DNA from: GCA-2709075 sp964492555
GTDB taxonomy: Bacteria; Pseudomonadota; Alphaproteobacteria; MPNO01; UBA2964
DNA: 45,731 nucleotides
NCBI GenBank assembly: GCA_964492555.1
Contig: CAZBKQ010000020.1
Span: 1 to 45,731 of the forward strand
Reading direction: 5' to 3'
Below are positions 8,660 through 17,049 of the stretch, one piece after another. Under the pieces are notes generated by a model. The model was not told the DNA's origin. It was given only the letters and a program-made list of their open reading frames with translations, and did not search any database. Each line of letters opens with the position of its first letter. The stretch's first letter is position 1. Both the position numbers and the translations under genes were made by a program.

Positions 8660-8698
8660 GATGATTAGTAGGCGGACCGTTTCGCGGGGACAATTCCA

Positions 8699-9757
8699 AT
8701 GACCGAAGAAGATTCACCTTCGAAACGCCTGGTACGGGCGTTACGCCGGGAACCCGTGGATCGGCCGCCTGTATGGCTGATGCGCCAGGCCGGACGATAT
8801 CTGCCGGAATATCGCAAGATTCGTTCCGGGGCGAAGAATTTTCTGGATTTGTGTTACCGGCCGGATTTGGCGGCGGAAGTGACGATACAGCCTTTACGCC
8901 GGTTTGATCTCGATGCAGCCATTATTTTTTCGGATATTCTGGTAATTCCGGATGCGGCGGGCTGCTCCGTCGATTTTGTCGAGGGAAGGGGACCGGTCCT
9001 GTCTACCGTGCGTGACGGAAAAGAGATTGACGCGCTCGATTTCGAGAATGTGGTGGAGCATCTTCAGCCCGTCTATGAGGCCATAGGACAGGTCCGGAGC
9101 GTCCTGGTACCTGAAAAGGCTTTATTGGGCTTCTGTGGTGCTCCCTGGACGGTGGCAAGCTATATGGTGGAGGGAGGATCGAGCCGCGAATTCTCGACCA
9201 TAAGAAAATGGGCGATTGAAGCGCCGGAGACGCTTCAGCTTCTGTTTGACGGGTTAGAGCGGGCGCTGACCGATCATCTGATCGCACAGATCGAGGCCGG
9301 GGCGGATGCGGTCCAGATATTCGACAGCTGGGCGGGCATTTTGGCGGAAACGGAATTTGACCGATGGTCACTGGGTCCAATAACGCGGATTTGCCAGGCA
9401 GTGAAAGCTGCTCATCCGGAAACGCCGATAATCGCGTTTCCCCGATTGGCGGGTGTCCGCTATCAAAAATTCGTGGACATCGCCGCGATTGATGCGGTCA
9501 GTCTCGACCAGACCGTACCTTGCGCATGGGTGGCAAAAAATCTGCAAGACAAGATAGCCGTTCAGGGAAATCTCGATCCGGTCTTTCTTCTGGCCGGTGG
9601 CGATCAGATGGGTCGGGAAATCAAACGGATTATGGAAATATTGGGTGCCAATCCCGGTTTTGTCTTCAATCTTGGTCATGGTGTGATCAAGGAAACACCG
9701 CCGGCGCATGTTGAGAGATTGTGCCGGTTGGTCGCGGCACAATCCGGACGCGATTGA
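8699..9757 (+). CDS. hemE: HemE, uroporphyrinogen decarboxylase
   Basis: Decarboxylates the four acetate side chains of uroporphyrinogen III to give coproporphyrinogen III in heme synthesis. The N-terminal signature PPVWLMRQAGRYLPEYRKIR and the catalytic-aspartate segment IIFSDILVIPDA are present, as are GFCGAPWTVASYMVEGG and the C-terminal NLGHGVIKETPP. 352 residues. GGGGA lies 8 nt before the ATG. Its stop overlaps the hemH start by 1 bp, so hemE-hemH-hemJ form an operon. Confidence 0.98.
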   Translation: MTEEDSPSKRLVRALRREPVDRPPVWLMRQAGRYLPEYRKIRSGAKNFLDLCYRPDLAAEVTIQPLRRFDLDAAIIFSDILVIPDAAGCSVDFVEGRGPVLSTVRDGKEIDALDFENVVEHLQPVYEAIGQVRSVLVPEKALLGFCGAPWTVASYMVEGGSSREFSTIRKWAIEAPETLQLLFDGLERALTDHLIAQIEAGADAVQIFDSWAGILAETEFDRWSLGPITRICQAVKAAHPETPIIAFPRLAGVRYQKFVDIAAIDAVSLDQTVPCAWVAKNLQDKIAVQGNLDPVFLLAGGDQMGREIKRIMEILGANPGFVFNLGHGVIKETPPAHVERLCRLVAAQSGRD

Positions 9758-10818
9758 TGGGTGAAAAGCGAAAAATTGCGGTCGTATTGTTCAATCTTGG
9801 CGGGCCGGACGGTCCCGATGCCGTAAAGCCGTTTTTATTCAACCTGTTTTTTGATCCCTATATTATCCGGCAACCCGCGCCCTTGCGATGGTTGATCGCG
9901 AAAATTATCTCGTCGCGCAGAACGCCGGTTGCGCAGGAAATCTATGCGCAAATGGGTGGTAAATCACCGATTCTCGAGCAAACCAGAAAACAGGCCACCG
10001 CGCTTGAAACAGCGATAAATAAGGAAGAAAGCGCTGAATACCGGGTATTTATCGCAATGCGATATTGGCATCCCCTTGTCGAGGAAACGATTGCGCAAAT
10101 CGGGGACTATGGCGCGGAAGAGATTCTTTTATTGCCGCTTTATCCTCAATTTTCGACCTCTACGACGGAATCGTTCTTTTCCGTTTGGGAAAAGGCCGCG
10201 AGGGATCTTGATGTGCCGGTAAAGTCGGTTTGTTGTTATCCCGAAAATGACGGATTTATCTCCGCGATCGCGCAAAAACTCAAAAGAACGGTGGCGGAGC
10301 ACGAAGACGGAAACTGCCGGATCCTGTTTTCAGCTCATGGTTTACCGAAAAAATTCGTTGAGGACGGCGATCCCTACCAAGCGCAGGTCGAACAAGGCGT
10401 CGCGGCTATTCTCGATAAAGCGGGGCTGAAATCGGTTGATCATGTTGTTTGTTATCAAAGCCGGGTCGGGCCGGTCGAATGGCTGAAACCCTATACGGAT
10501 GAGGAAATCGAACGGGCAGGGACCGATGGCAGGTCGGTGATCGTGGTCCCGGTAGCGTTTGTTTCCGAACATTCGGAAACTTTGGTGGAACTTGATATCG
10601 AGTATCGCGAACTAGCCGCTAGTTGTGGTGTTCCAAATTATTACAGGATCGAAACGGTTCAGGATGACCCTATATTTATCAATGGGTTGGTGGATATCGT
10701 GACACGAACCTCCGCGCGGAAGGCTGTGTTGGCTCCGGATGCTGAAATTCCTCCATGCGGCGGCCAATGGCGGTCCTGTCCGTTAAAAACGGGCTGGAAT
10801 GAAAGGATTTGCCGGTGA
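9757..10818 (+). CDS. hemH: HemH, ferrochelatase
   Basis: Inserts Fe2+ into protoporphyrin IX. Visible landmarks are VVLFNLGGPDGPDAVKPFL, the LPLYPQFS block, the active-site FSAHGLPKKF (catalytic His) and the FVSEHSETLVELDIEY signature. The ATG at 9757 overlaps the hemE stop; an in-frame start at 9721 would extend into hemE. 353 residues. Cysteines at about 159/160, 334 and 341 (C-X6-C near the C-terminus) resemble the ligand pattern of [2Fe-2S] ferrochelatases, though the usual last ligand is not obvious. Confidence 0.97.
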   Translation: MGEKRKIAVVLFNLGGPDGPDAVKPFLFNLFFDPYIIRQPAPLRWLIAKIISSRRTPVAQEIYAQMGGKSPILEQTRKQATALETAINKEESAEYRVFIAMRYWHPLVEETIAQIGDYGAEEILLLPLYPQFSTSTTESFFSVWEKAARDLDVPVKSVCCYPENDGFISAIAQKLKRTVAEHEDGNCRILFSAHGLPKKFVEDGDPYQAQVEQGVAAILDKAGLKSVDHVVCYQSRVGPVEWLKPYTDEEIERAGTDGRSVIVVPVAFVSEHSETLVELDIEYRELAASCGVPNYYRIETVQDDPIFINGLVDIVTRTSARKAVLAPDAEIPPCGGQWRSCPLKTGWNERICR

Positions 10819-11267
10819 CGTCCTGGCTTGTTGAAAATTATTCGCTGATCAAGGCACTTCATATTATCTCGGTAATCGCCTGGATGGCCGGCATGCTCTA
10901 TCTTCCGAGGCTCTATGTTTATCATTGCGATGCCGCAGTCGGGTCGGACAAGTCTGAAACCTTCAAGATCATGGAGCGCCGCCTGTTGCGCGCGATCATT
11001 AACCCCGCGATGGTCTCCAGCTTTCTGTTCGGCGGATTGCTTCTGGCAACGCCGGGTATCGTCGATTGGGATGCCTGGTGGGTATGGACGAAAATCGCGG
11101 CTGTTCTGGTGATGGCGGGGCTGCACGGGCTGTTTTCACGCTGGCGGCGCGATTTCGAGGCCGACCGAAATACCAGGTCCGCGAGGATTTACCGGCTGGC
11201 CAATGAAGGGCCGACCGTTCTGATGATTGTTATTGTCTTCCTGGTGGTCTTTAAACCCGGGCAATAA
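10815..11267 (+). CDS. hemJ: HemJ, protoporphyrinogen IX oxidase
   Basis: Membrane-bound, oxygen-independent protoporphyrinogen oxidase found mainly in Alphaproteobacteria and Cyanobacteria (formerly UPF0093, the RP883 family). It has about four membrane helices: one near residues 9-30 with the conserved His in IKALHIISVIAWMAGMLYLPRLYVYH, then VSSFLFGGLLLATPG, a third around IAAVLVMAGLHGLFSRW, and a C-terminal VLMIVIVFLVVFKP. I chose GTG at 10815 over the in-frame TTG at 10809: it overlaps the hemH stop as GTGA and has AAAGGA 7 nt upstream. With hemE and hemH it covers three heme steps. Confidence 0.95.
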   Translation: MTSWLVENYSLIKALHIISVIAWMAGMLYLPRLYVYHCDAAVGSDKSETFKIMERRLLRAIINPAMVSSFLFGGLLLATPGIVDWDAWWVWTKIAAVLVMAGLHGLFSRWRRDFEADRNTRSARIYRLANEGPTVLMIVIVFLVVFKPGQ

Positions 11268-11476
11268 TTCCCGGCTTGCGGAAGCGAGCGGTTGACTTGC
11301 CGCGCTATTTCAGGTACTGGAACGCCAAGTCAGAACCAGCCCGCGAAGCGAGCGACACCTTCCCTTAAAAAAACAGAAAATCCAGACCAACCGACGGTTT
11401 GTCTATAACGGTCCTTCAACGGAATTTTCTGCATCCCTCATCGACCGGACGCCTTTAACAGGTTTGAGAAATAATC
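11268..11476 (+). promoter_or_regulatory. rho leader region
   Basis: 209 bp between hemJ and rho. It contains a short hairpin with a GGAA loop near 11275-11287, an exact 10-bp direct repeat GAAGCGAGCG (11281-11290 and 11345-11354), and an A-rich run at 11369-11375. rho genes are often autoregulated through long leaders; that is a suggestion only. No intrinsic terminator with a U-run was seen. Confidence 0.4.
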
Positions 11477-12733
11477 ATGCACTTACAGGAACTTAAACAA
11501 AAATCGCCGGCCGATCTGCTGGCTTATGCGGAAGAGCTGGAGATCGAAAACGCCTCTACCCTGCGCAAACAGGAGATGATGTTCGCGATCCTGAAACAGC
11601 TCGCCGATAATGATGTTGCCATCCATGGCGACGGGGTTCTTGAAATCCTGCAGGACGGTTTCGGTTTTCTGCGGGCACCCGAGGCGAATTATCTGCCCGG
11701 CCCGGATGATATTTATGTCTCGCCGAGCCAGATCAGACGTTTCGGTCTGCGGACCGGCGACACGGTGGAAGGACAGATTCGGTCGCCCAAGAACGGGGAA
11801 CGCTATTTTGCGCTTCTGAAGGTCAATCAGATTAATTTCGATGATCCGGAAAAGGTCCGCCATCGGATCAATTTCGACAATCTGACGCCGCTTTATCCGG
11901 AATCGAAGTTCATTCTGGATGCCGATAATCCGAAGGTGAAGGATTTAACGCCGCGGGTGGTCGATATCGTCGCGCCGATCGGCAAGGGGCAAAGGTCGTT
12001 GATTGTCGCGCCGCCGCGTACTGGTAAAACCATGATGCTGCAAACGATAGCGCATTCGATCACCCAGAATAATCCGGAAGTCTATCTGATTGTTTTGCTG
12101 ATCGATGAACGGCCCGAGGAAGTCACCGACATGCAGCGTTCGGTGAATGGCGAGGTTGTGAGTTCGACCTTTGACGAACCTGCGGTGCGCCATGTTCAGG
12201 TTGCGGAGATGGTTATCGAAAAGGCCAAACGGCTGGTCGAGCATGGTCGCGACGTGGTCATCCTGCTGGATTCCATTACCCGTCTCGCGCGCGCCTATAA
12301 CACGGTTGTGCCGAGCTCAGGCAAGGTGTTGACCGGCGGCGTCGATTCAAACGCGCTTCAGCGGCCAAAGCGATTCTTCGGCGCGGCGCGCAATATCGAG
12401 GAAGGCGGGTCGATGACCATCGTTGCTACTGCGCTGATCGATACCGGATCGCGAATGGACGAGGTCATCTTCGAGGAATTCAAGGGCACGGGTAATTCGG
12501 AAATTGTTCTCGATCGCAAGCTTGCCGACAAGCGCACCTTCCCGGCGATGGACATCACCAAGTCCGGCACCCGGAAAGAAGAGTTGCTGGTCGATAAGGG
12601 GACACTGTCGAAGATGTGGGTGTTGCGTCGGATACTTTCGCCGATGGGCACCGGCGATGCGATGGAATTCCTGATCGAAAAGCTGAAGACGACCAAGAAC
12701 AACGCCGATTTCTTCGAATCGATGAATCAGTAA
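11477..12733 (+). CDS. rho: Rho, transcription termination factor
   Basis: Hexameric RNA-dependent ATPase that ends transcription. The N-terminal helical domain (LQELKQKSPADLLAYAEEL) leads into the RNA-binding cold-shock-like domain (GDGVLEILQDGFGFLRAPEANYLPGPDDIYVS). The ATPase core carries Walker A (APPRTGKT), Walker B (DVVILLDSITRLARAYN), the Q-loop/R-loop region (SGKVLTGGVDSNALQRPKRFFGAARNIEEGGS) and the KSGTRKEELL segment. 418 residues, full-length, no insertions. It follows hemJ and is convergent with the quinone oxidoreductase gene. Confidence 0.98.
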   Translation: MHLQELKQKSPADLLAYAEELEIENASTLRKQEMMFAILKQLADNDVAIHGDGVLEILQDGFGFLRAPEANYLPGPDDIYVSPSQIRRFGLRTGDTVEGQIRSPKNGERYFALLKVNQINFDDPEKVRHRINFDNLTPLYPESKFILDADNPKVKDLTPRVVDIVAPIGKGQRSLIVAPPRTGKTMMLQTIAHSITQNNPEVYLIVLLIDERPEEVTDMQRSVNGEVVSSTFDEPAVRHVQVAEMVIEKAKRLVEHGRDVVILLDSITRLARAYNTVVPSSGKVLTGGVDSNALQRPKRFFGAARNIEEGGSMTIVATALIDTGSRMDEVIFEEFKGTGNSEIVLDRKLADKRTFPAMDITKSGTRKEELLVDKGTLSKMWVLRRILSPMGTGDAMEFLIEKLKTTKNNADFFESMNQ

Positions 12734-12752
12734 CCGGGCGGTCGCCGCCCGG
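12734..12752. terminator. GC-rich hairpin between rho and the convergent oxidoreductase gene
   Basis: Perfect inverted repeat CCGGGCGG-TCG-CCGCCCGG starting directly after the rho stop. There is no U-run, so it may act as a transcript end stabiliser or weak bidirectional terminator. Confidence 0.5.
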
Positions 12753-12758
12753 CCCGGG

Positions 12759-13733
12759 TTACGGGATCAGCAGCGTTGAGCCCGTCGTTTTGCGTGCTTC
12801 CAGATCGGCATGGGCCTGTTTGGCGTCTTTCAGCGCGTAGGTCTGGTTGACCTCCACCTTGACCGCCCCCTTTCGAACCACGGAAAATAATTCTCCGGCA
12901 AGATTTTTAAATTCGGTGGGATCGGTGATGTAGTGATTAAGCATCGGCCGGGTCATGAACAGCGACCCTTTTTGCATCAATGTCAGGGGCGCGACCGGCG
13001 GGACCGGGCCTGATGCATTGCCGAAGGTAACCCAGAGACCGCGCGGCTTCAGACAATCCAGTGATCCGGGGAAGGTCGCCGCACCGACGGAATCGTAAAC
13101 CACCGGCAGCCCTTCTTTTTTGGTCAGCCTCGCCACCGAGGCGACGAAATCCTGCTTGTTGTAATTAATCACATGATCCGCGCCGCGTGCCTTGGCGAGC
13201 CTTGCTTTTGCCGGTGATCCCACCGTGCCGATGACGGTGGCGCCCAGGGCCTTGGCCCATTGGGTGAGGATCAATCCGACCCCGCCGGCGGCGGCGTGGA
13301 TCAAAACGGTATCTCCTTTTGACAGGCGGTAAACCCGGCGCACCAGCATTGCCGCCGTCATGCCCTTCAGCATCATGCTTGCCGCCGCCTGATCCGAAAT
13401 ATCTTTCGGCAGTTTCAGGAGCTTGTTTGCCGGAAACACGCGTTCTTCGGCATAGGCGCCCATCGGTTCGGAAACGCAGGCGACGCGGTCGCCGATCTTA
13501 TAACCGGTGACGCCGTTGCCGATTTTGGTGATGACGCCAACCCCTTCGACACCGGGGGTAAAAGGTGTCGGCAGGGGATAGAGACCCTTGCGGTGATAAG
13601 TGTCGATAAAATTGAGACCGACAGCCGCGGTCCTGAGGGCGACCTCGCCCTTTCCGGGTTCCGGCGTATCGATCTGTTTCCAGCGCAAGGCGGATGGCCC
13701 GCCCGGCTTATTGACGACTATCGCGTGGGTCAT
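12759..13733 (-). CDS. NADPH:quinone oxidoreductase (zeta-crystallin type)
   Basis: Zinc-free medium-chain dehydrogenase that reduces quinones with NADPH. The N-terminal GroES-like domain (VGLNFIDTYHRKGLYPLPTPFTPGVEGVGVI) lacks the catalytic zinc ligands of alcohol dehydrogenases. The Rossmann domain has VLIHAAAGGVGLILTQWAKALGA and the QOR-typical VYDSVGAATFPGSLDCL. 324 residues. It lies 11 bp after the dienelactone hydrolase gene and is probably co-transcribed with it. Its physiological substrate cannot be read from sequence. Confidence 0.92.
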   Translation of the reverse strand: MTHAIVVNKPGGPSALRWKQIDTPEPGKGEVALRTAAVGLNFIDTYHRKGLYPLPTPFTPGVEGVGVITKIGNGVTGYKIGDRVACVSEPMGAYAEERVFPANKLLKLPKDISDQAAASMMLKGMTAAMLVRRVYRLSKGDTVLIHAAAGGVGLILTQWAKALGATVIGTVGSPAKARLAKARGADHVINYNKQDFVASVARLTKKEGLPVVYDSVGAATFPGSLDCLKPRGLWVTFGNASGPVPPVAPLTLMQKGSLFMTRPMLNHYITDPTEFKNLAGELFSVVRKGAVKVEVNQTYALKDAKQAHADLEARKTTGSTLLIP

Positions 13734-13744
13734 GGCGCGGTCTT

Positions 13745-14443
13745 TTAGCCGAGATTCGCCTTGAAGAAATCGGCGGTGCGGCCATCGGCCAGCGTTGCCG
13801 CCCCTTCATCGAAATTACCGCCGCCTTTGCGGGCGAAGGCGTGATCGACACCGGCATAGTTATGCAGGGAGATCTTGTCATTGCCGGCGAAGGCCTGGGC
13901 AATTTTATCCTGCGATTCCGGCGGGCAGAATCCATCGAGCTCCGCGACGTGGAACATCGCCGGGTTTTTGATGTATTGCGCATATTCGAGGAAATCGTCG
14001 ATCTGCACCGGGTAGTATCCGACGGAGGCGTTCGAATCAGACTGGCACGCCATGGTGTAGGCGAGGCTGCCGCCAAGGCAGTATCCGACGCAGCCGACCT
14101 TTCCGGTGCATCCATCCATGTCGCGGATAAAGGCCATTGTAGCCGTCAGATCGCCGACGCCCTTTTCGAAATCGGGCAGGAAACCGTTCATCAACTCGAA
14201 AGCGCGGTCCCATTCCTCCTGGGATTGATCGGTCAGTTGAACGCCCGGTTCGATCCGCCAGAATAGATCGGGACAGACCGCAATATAGCCTTGTTCGGCA
14301 TAGGCATCGCAGAGATCGCGCATGACCTGGTTGACGCCGAAAATTTCCTGAATGACGACAAGCCCGGGGCCGGTCCCGGAATCCGGGGTGGCCATATAGG
14401 CGCCGAATTCACCATCCGCGCCGGCGATTTTGATATCAGGCAT
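13745..14443 (-). CDS. Dienelactone hydrolase family protein
   Basis: Alpha/beta-hydrolase of the dienelactone hydrolase (carboxymethylenebutenolidase) family. It has the nucleophile elbow GYCLGG with cysteine as nucleophile, the glutamate in VVIQEIFGVN that activates it, and the catalytic histidine in GVDHAFARKG; the acid is in the ELDGFCPPE region. 232 residues, normal length. No other ring-cleavage genes are nearby, so a broad esterase or detoxification role is as likely as aromatic degradation. Confidence 0.92.
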   Translation of the reverse strand: MPDIKIAGADGEFGAYMATPDSGTGPGLVVIQEIFGVNQVMRDLCDAYAEQGYIAVCPDLFWRIEPGVQLTDQSQEEWDRAFELMNGFLPDFEKGVGDLTATMAFIRDMDGCTGKVGCVGYCLGGSLAYTMACQSDSNASVGYYPVQIDDFLEYAQYIKNPAMFHVAELDGFCPPESQDKIAQAFAGNDKISLHNYAGVDHAFARKGGGNFDEGAATLADGRTADFFKANLG

Positions 14444-14512
14444 GATTTTCCTCTTCTTTAGTCAGGGTCTGGATTCGATTTAGGGGGACAATAGTAAATC
14501 AGCCGGCCTCTG

Positions 14513-14971
14513 TCATGAGGGAGCGCTTTGTCCGGCTTCCAGGTCAAGCAAAAAAGCTTTTGTCTTGATACCCGCCCCACCTGTATAGCCGCCGATTTTC
14601 TGATCGGCAGCGAGGACGCGATGACAGGGAATGATCACCGGTATCGGGTTCCGCCCGCAGGCCGTGCCGACCGGTCGGGGCGAGGTACCGATGGCTTTGG
14701 CGAGTTCTCCGTAGGAGAGCGTTTCGCCATAGGGAATTTCCGACATCCGTTTCCAGACGCGTTGTTGAAATTCGGTTCCCGCAGGGTTGAGGGGGAGATC
14801 GAAAGATTTTCTGGTGCCGGCGAAATAGTCCGTGATCTGGCCCGCCGATTCTTGCAGAAGGGGAGTGGGTGAATCCGGTTGACAGTTCCGCCAGCCGATG
14901 GCGGCAATCATTCCCTCTTGTTCCGTAATGGATAAAGGCCCGAGGGGCGTATCGATTGTAAGGCGGGGCAT
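14513..14971 (-). CDS. ogt: Methylated-DNA--protein-cysteine methyltransferase (Ogt type)
   Basis: Suicide repair enzyme that takes alkyl groups from O6-alkylguanine. The active-site cysteine is in the invariant IPCHRV motif, preceded by the recognition-helix region SYGELAKAIGTSPRPVGTACGRNP and followed by GGYTGG and the ALL-like tail. 152 residues, single-domain. The start abuts the stop of the preceding gene (14972). A second enzyme of this class, Ada, lies at 36387. Confidence 0.94.
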   Translation of the reverse strand: MPRLTIDTPLGPLSITEQEGMIAAIGWRNCQPDSPTPLLQESAGQITDYFAGTRKSFDLPLNPAGTEFQQRVWKRMSEIPYGETLSYGELAKAIGTSPRPVGTACGRNPIPVIIPCHRVLAADQKIGGYTGGAGIKTKAFLLDLEAGQSAPS

Positions 14972-16981
14972 TTACAAGAGCTCTTTCAGTTCGCCGGTCG
15001 AGGTAACGGGCAGGGAGCATGTGCCGTTCCGGCAGAAATAGGCGGTCGTCTTGTCGTTAATTTGCGGTTTTCCGGCTGCGGGATGCCTGATTGGCAAATC
15101 ACCATCGGGGGTGAGCAGTGTGATCGTGGTGTTTAGTGGTCTTGCGGTCAGGGCCGTCCGCAGGAGGCCGGCTCGGACGGGATCGTCCGGGGGCCCGATG
15201 ATGACGAGCTGAGCGGCGGTTTGGAGAAATTCAATACCGTTCATCAATGCGGCGTGGGGAAAGAAATTATGATCGATTTCTCCGGCAAATGTCTTGATCA
15301 GTGTGTCGGCCCGTTCCCGGTATTCTTCATTTCCGGTGAGGAACCATAGCCTGGCGAGATTGGATACCATCAACCCGTTCCCCGCGGGTGTCGCGTGATC
15401 TGTTGCGTTCTTGTTTCGTACTATCAGGGCCTCGGCGTCGTCGGCTGTGAAAAAGTAGCCCCCGAAATCATTATCCCAGTAATGCCCGGACAGGATGGCG
15501 GTAAAGTTTTCCGCGACGGTCAATCGCCTTTGATTCCCGGTTAATTCAAAAAGGGACAATGCGGCTTTGATTAAACAGGCATAGTCATCGAGCGTGGCAG
15601 TATGATTCAGTATGCCGGTTCGCCAGGAATGGTATAGCCGGCCTTCCCGGATCATATCCTGAGTACAAAAATCGAACGCGTTTTCCGCACGCCTCATCCA
15701 GCGGGGCTCGTCAAACAGGATTGCGGCCTGGGCCAGCGCCGAAACCATCAATCCGTTCCAGTCCGCCAGTACCTTGTCATCCCAACCGGGGCGAATGCGA
15801 CCCGCGCGCCTGGTAAGCAGTTTTCCGCGTAGAAGCGAGAGTTGTCCTTCCTCCGCGTCCGAAAATTCCCGTGTCGGACTGGACCGGTTTAGGATATTAT
15901 TCCTTTCCCAATTGCCGCCCGCGGTGACGTCATAGGCTTCACAAAAGACATCGGCTTCATCTCCCAGCGCCTCGCGAATTTCGGCTTCATCCCAGACATA
16001 GAACTTGCCCTCCTCTCCTTCGCTGTCGGCATCCAGTGTGGCGGCGAAAGCGCCGGATTCGGAGATCATCTCCCGTTCCGCCCAGTCGATTGTTTCGCGG
16101 AGGCGCGTTTCGAATAGTCCGTTTCCGGTCAGCGCCCATCCCCAGCCGAGAAGCTCGATCAGCTGCGCGTTGTCATAGAGCATTTTTTCGAAATGGGGCG
16201 CGAGCCAGCGTTCGTCGGTCGAGTAGCGGGCAAAGCCGCCCCCGAGATGATCGTAGATGCCGCCCTGGCACATACGGTCGAGGGTGTGGGTTACCGTTTG
16301 ACCCAGCTCTTCATGGCCGCAGCGCAAATGGGTGCGCCAGAGTAGCTCCAGGATCGAGGGGTTGGGGAATTTGGGGGCACTGCCGATTCCGCCATGGCGT
16401 TTGTCGAATTCCTGATCGAGCCTGAGCGCGGCGCGTTCGATTGTTTCAAGAGCGACGCCCCCGCCGGTTCTGGTTTGCGCCATTTCGGAGAGCGCCCCGC
16501 GCAGCGCGGTTACGTTTTTGGTGACGTCGTCCGGCCGGTCGGTCCAGTATTCATGGATGGTGCGGAGCACATCGGGAAAGCCCGGGCGGCCATAGCGGGA
16601 TGTCGGTGGAAAATATGTGCCGCCCCAGAAGGGCTCTCCCGCGGAATTCAAAAACATGGTCAGCGGCCAGCCGCCCTGTTGACCGAGAAGGGCCAGCGCG
16701 TGTTGGTAAATCGCATCGATATCCGGCCGTTCTTCGCGATCGACCTTGATGTTGATGAAAAGATCGTTCATCAGTGCGGCGATTTCCGGGTTTTCGAAAC
16801 TCTCATGGGCCATGACATGACACCAGTGACAGGCGGCATATCCGACGGAAAGAAGGACCGGCTTGTTTTGGTCCTTTGCTTCGGTGAGCGCGTCCGGACC
16901 CCAGGGTCTCCAGGCGACCGGGTTGTCGGCGTGTTGCAGCAAATAGGGGCTGGTTTCGCTGGAGAGTTTGTTGGCGGTCAT
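14972..16981 (-). CDS. YyaL/DUF255 thioredoxin-domain protein (spermatogenesis-associated protein 20 family)
   Basis: 669 residues. The N-terminal thioredoxin-like domain (about residues 1-170) has the family signature NPVAWRPWGPDAL and CHWCHVMAHESF in place of the CxxC of thioredoxin, followed by GGWPLTMFLNSAGEPFWGGTYFPP. The remaining two thirds is an (alpha/alpha)6-barrel resembling N-acylglucosamine 2-epimerases and glycosidases (HLGGGFARYSTDERWLAPHFEKMLYDNAQL). The family is widespread from bacteria to mammals and poorly understood; a redox or carbohydrate-related role is only a guess. Divergent from mnmE with 68 bp between starts, and directly followed by ogt. Confidence 0.93.
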   Translation of the reverse strand: MTANKLSSETSPYLLQHADNPVAWRPWGPDALTEAKDQNKPVLLSVGYAACHWCHVMAHESFENPEIAALMNDLFINIKVDREERPDIDAIYQHALALLGQQGGWPLTMFLNSAGEPFWGGTYFPPTSRYGRPGFPDVLRTIHEYWTDRPDDVTKNVTALRGALSEMAQTRTGGGVALETIERAALRLDQEFDKRHGGIGSAPKFPNPSILELLWRTHLRCGHEELGQTVTHTLDRMCQGGIYDHLGGGFARYSTDERWLAPHFEKMLYDNAQLIELLGWGWALTGNGLFETRLRETIDWAEREMISESGAFAATLDADSEGEEGKFYVWDEAEIREALGDEADVFCEAYDVTAGGNWERNNILNRSSPTREFSDAEEGQLSLLRGKLLTRRAGRIRPGWDDKVLADWNGLMVSALAQAAILFDEPRWMRRAENAFDFCTQDMIREGRLYHSWRTGILNHTATLDDYACLIKAALSLFELTGNQRRLTVAENFTAILSGHYWDNDFGGYFFTADDAEALIVRNKNATDHATPAGNGLMVSNLARLWFLTGNEEYRERADTLIKTFAGEIDHNFFPHAALMNGIEFLQTAAQLVIIGPPDDPVRAGLLRTALTARPLNTTITLLTPDGDLPIRHPAAGKPQINDKTTAYFCRNGTCSLPVTSTGELKELL

Positions 16982-17049
16982 TCAAGGATCCTGGTTGCGG
17001 GGGCGGCCGGTTTTGAAAATAGGGCGTCCGGGTTGGCGGGGGAAGCCGT

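Larger units (their letters stand above)
8328..8698. other. Candidate chromosomal replication origin (oriC)
   Basis: A 371-bp gene-free region between divergent ppsR and hemE, much more AT-rich than its surroundings. It holds three DnaA-box-like nonamers (8429-8437, 8497-8505, 8550-8558), each one mismatch from TTATNCACA, an AT-rich core at 8507-8533, a 19-bp uninterrupted A/T tract at 8641-8659, a perfect palindrome GGGTTAACCC at 8353-8362 and two GANTC sites (8473, 8592). The flanking order ppsR | hemE-hemH-hemJ matches the cluster RP001, hemE, hemH, RP883 reported at the Caulobacter and Rickettsia origins. Genes on both sides mostly point away from it, and parS with parAB lies 9-14 kb to the right. 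The region must also hold the ppsR and hemE promoters. The origin call is inference. Confidence 0.75.

Noticed and set aside
8600..8698. A/T tract as only a hemE promoter
   Set aside because: Not excluded, but a promoter alone does not explain three DnaA-like boxes and the conserved flanks; kept as a dual possibility rather than a separate promoter call, since no good -35/-10 pair could be fixed.
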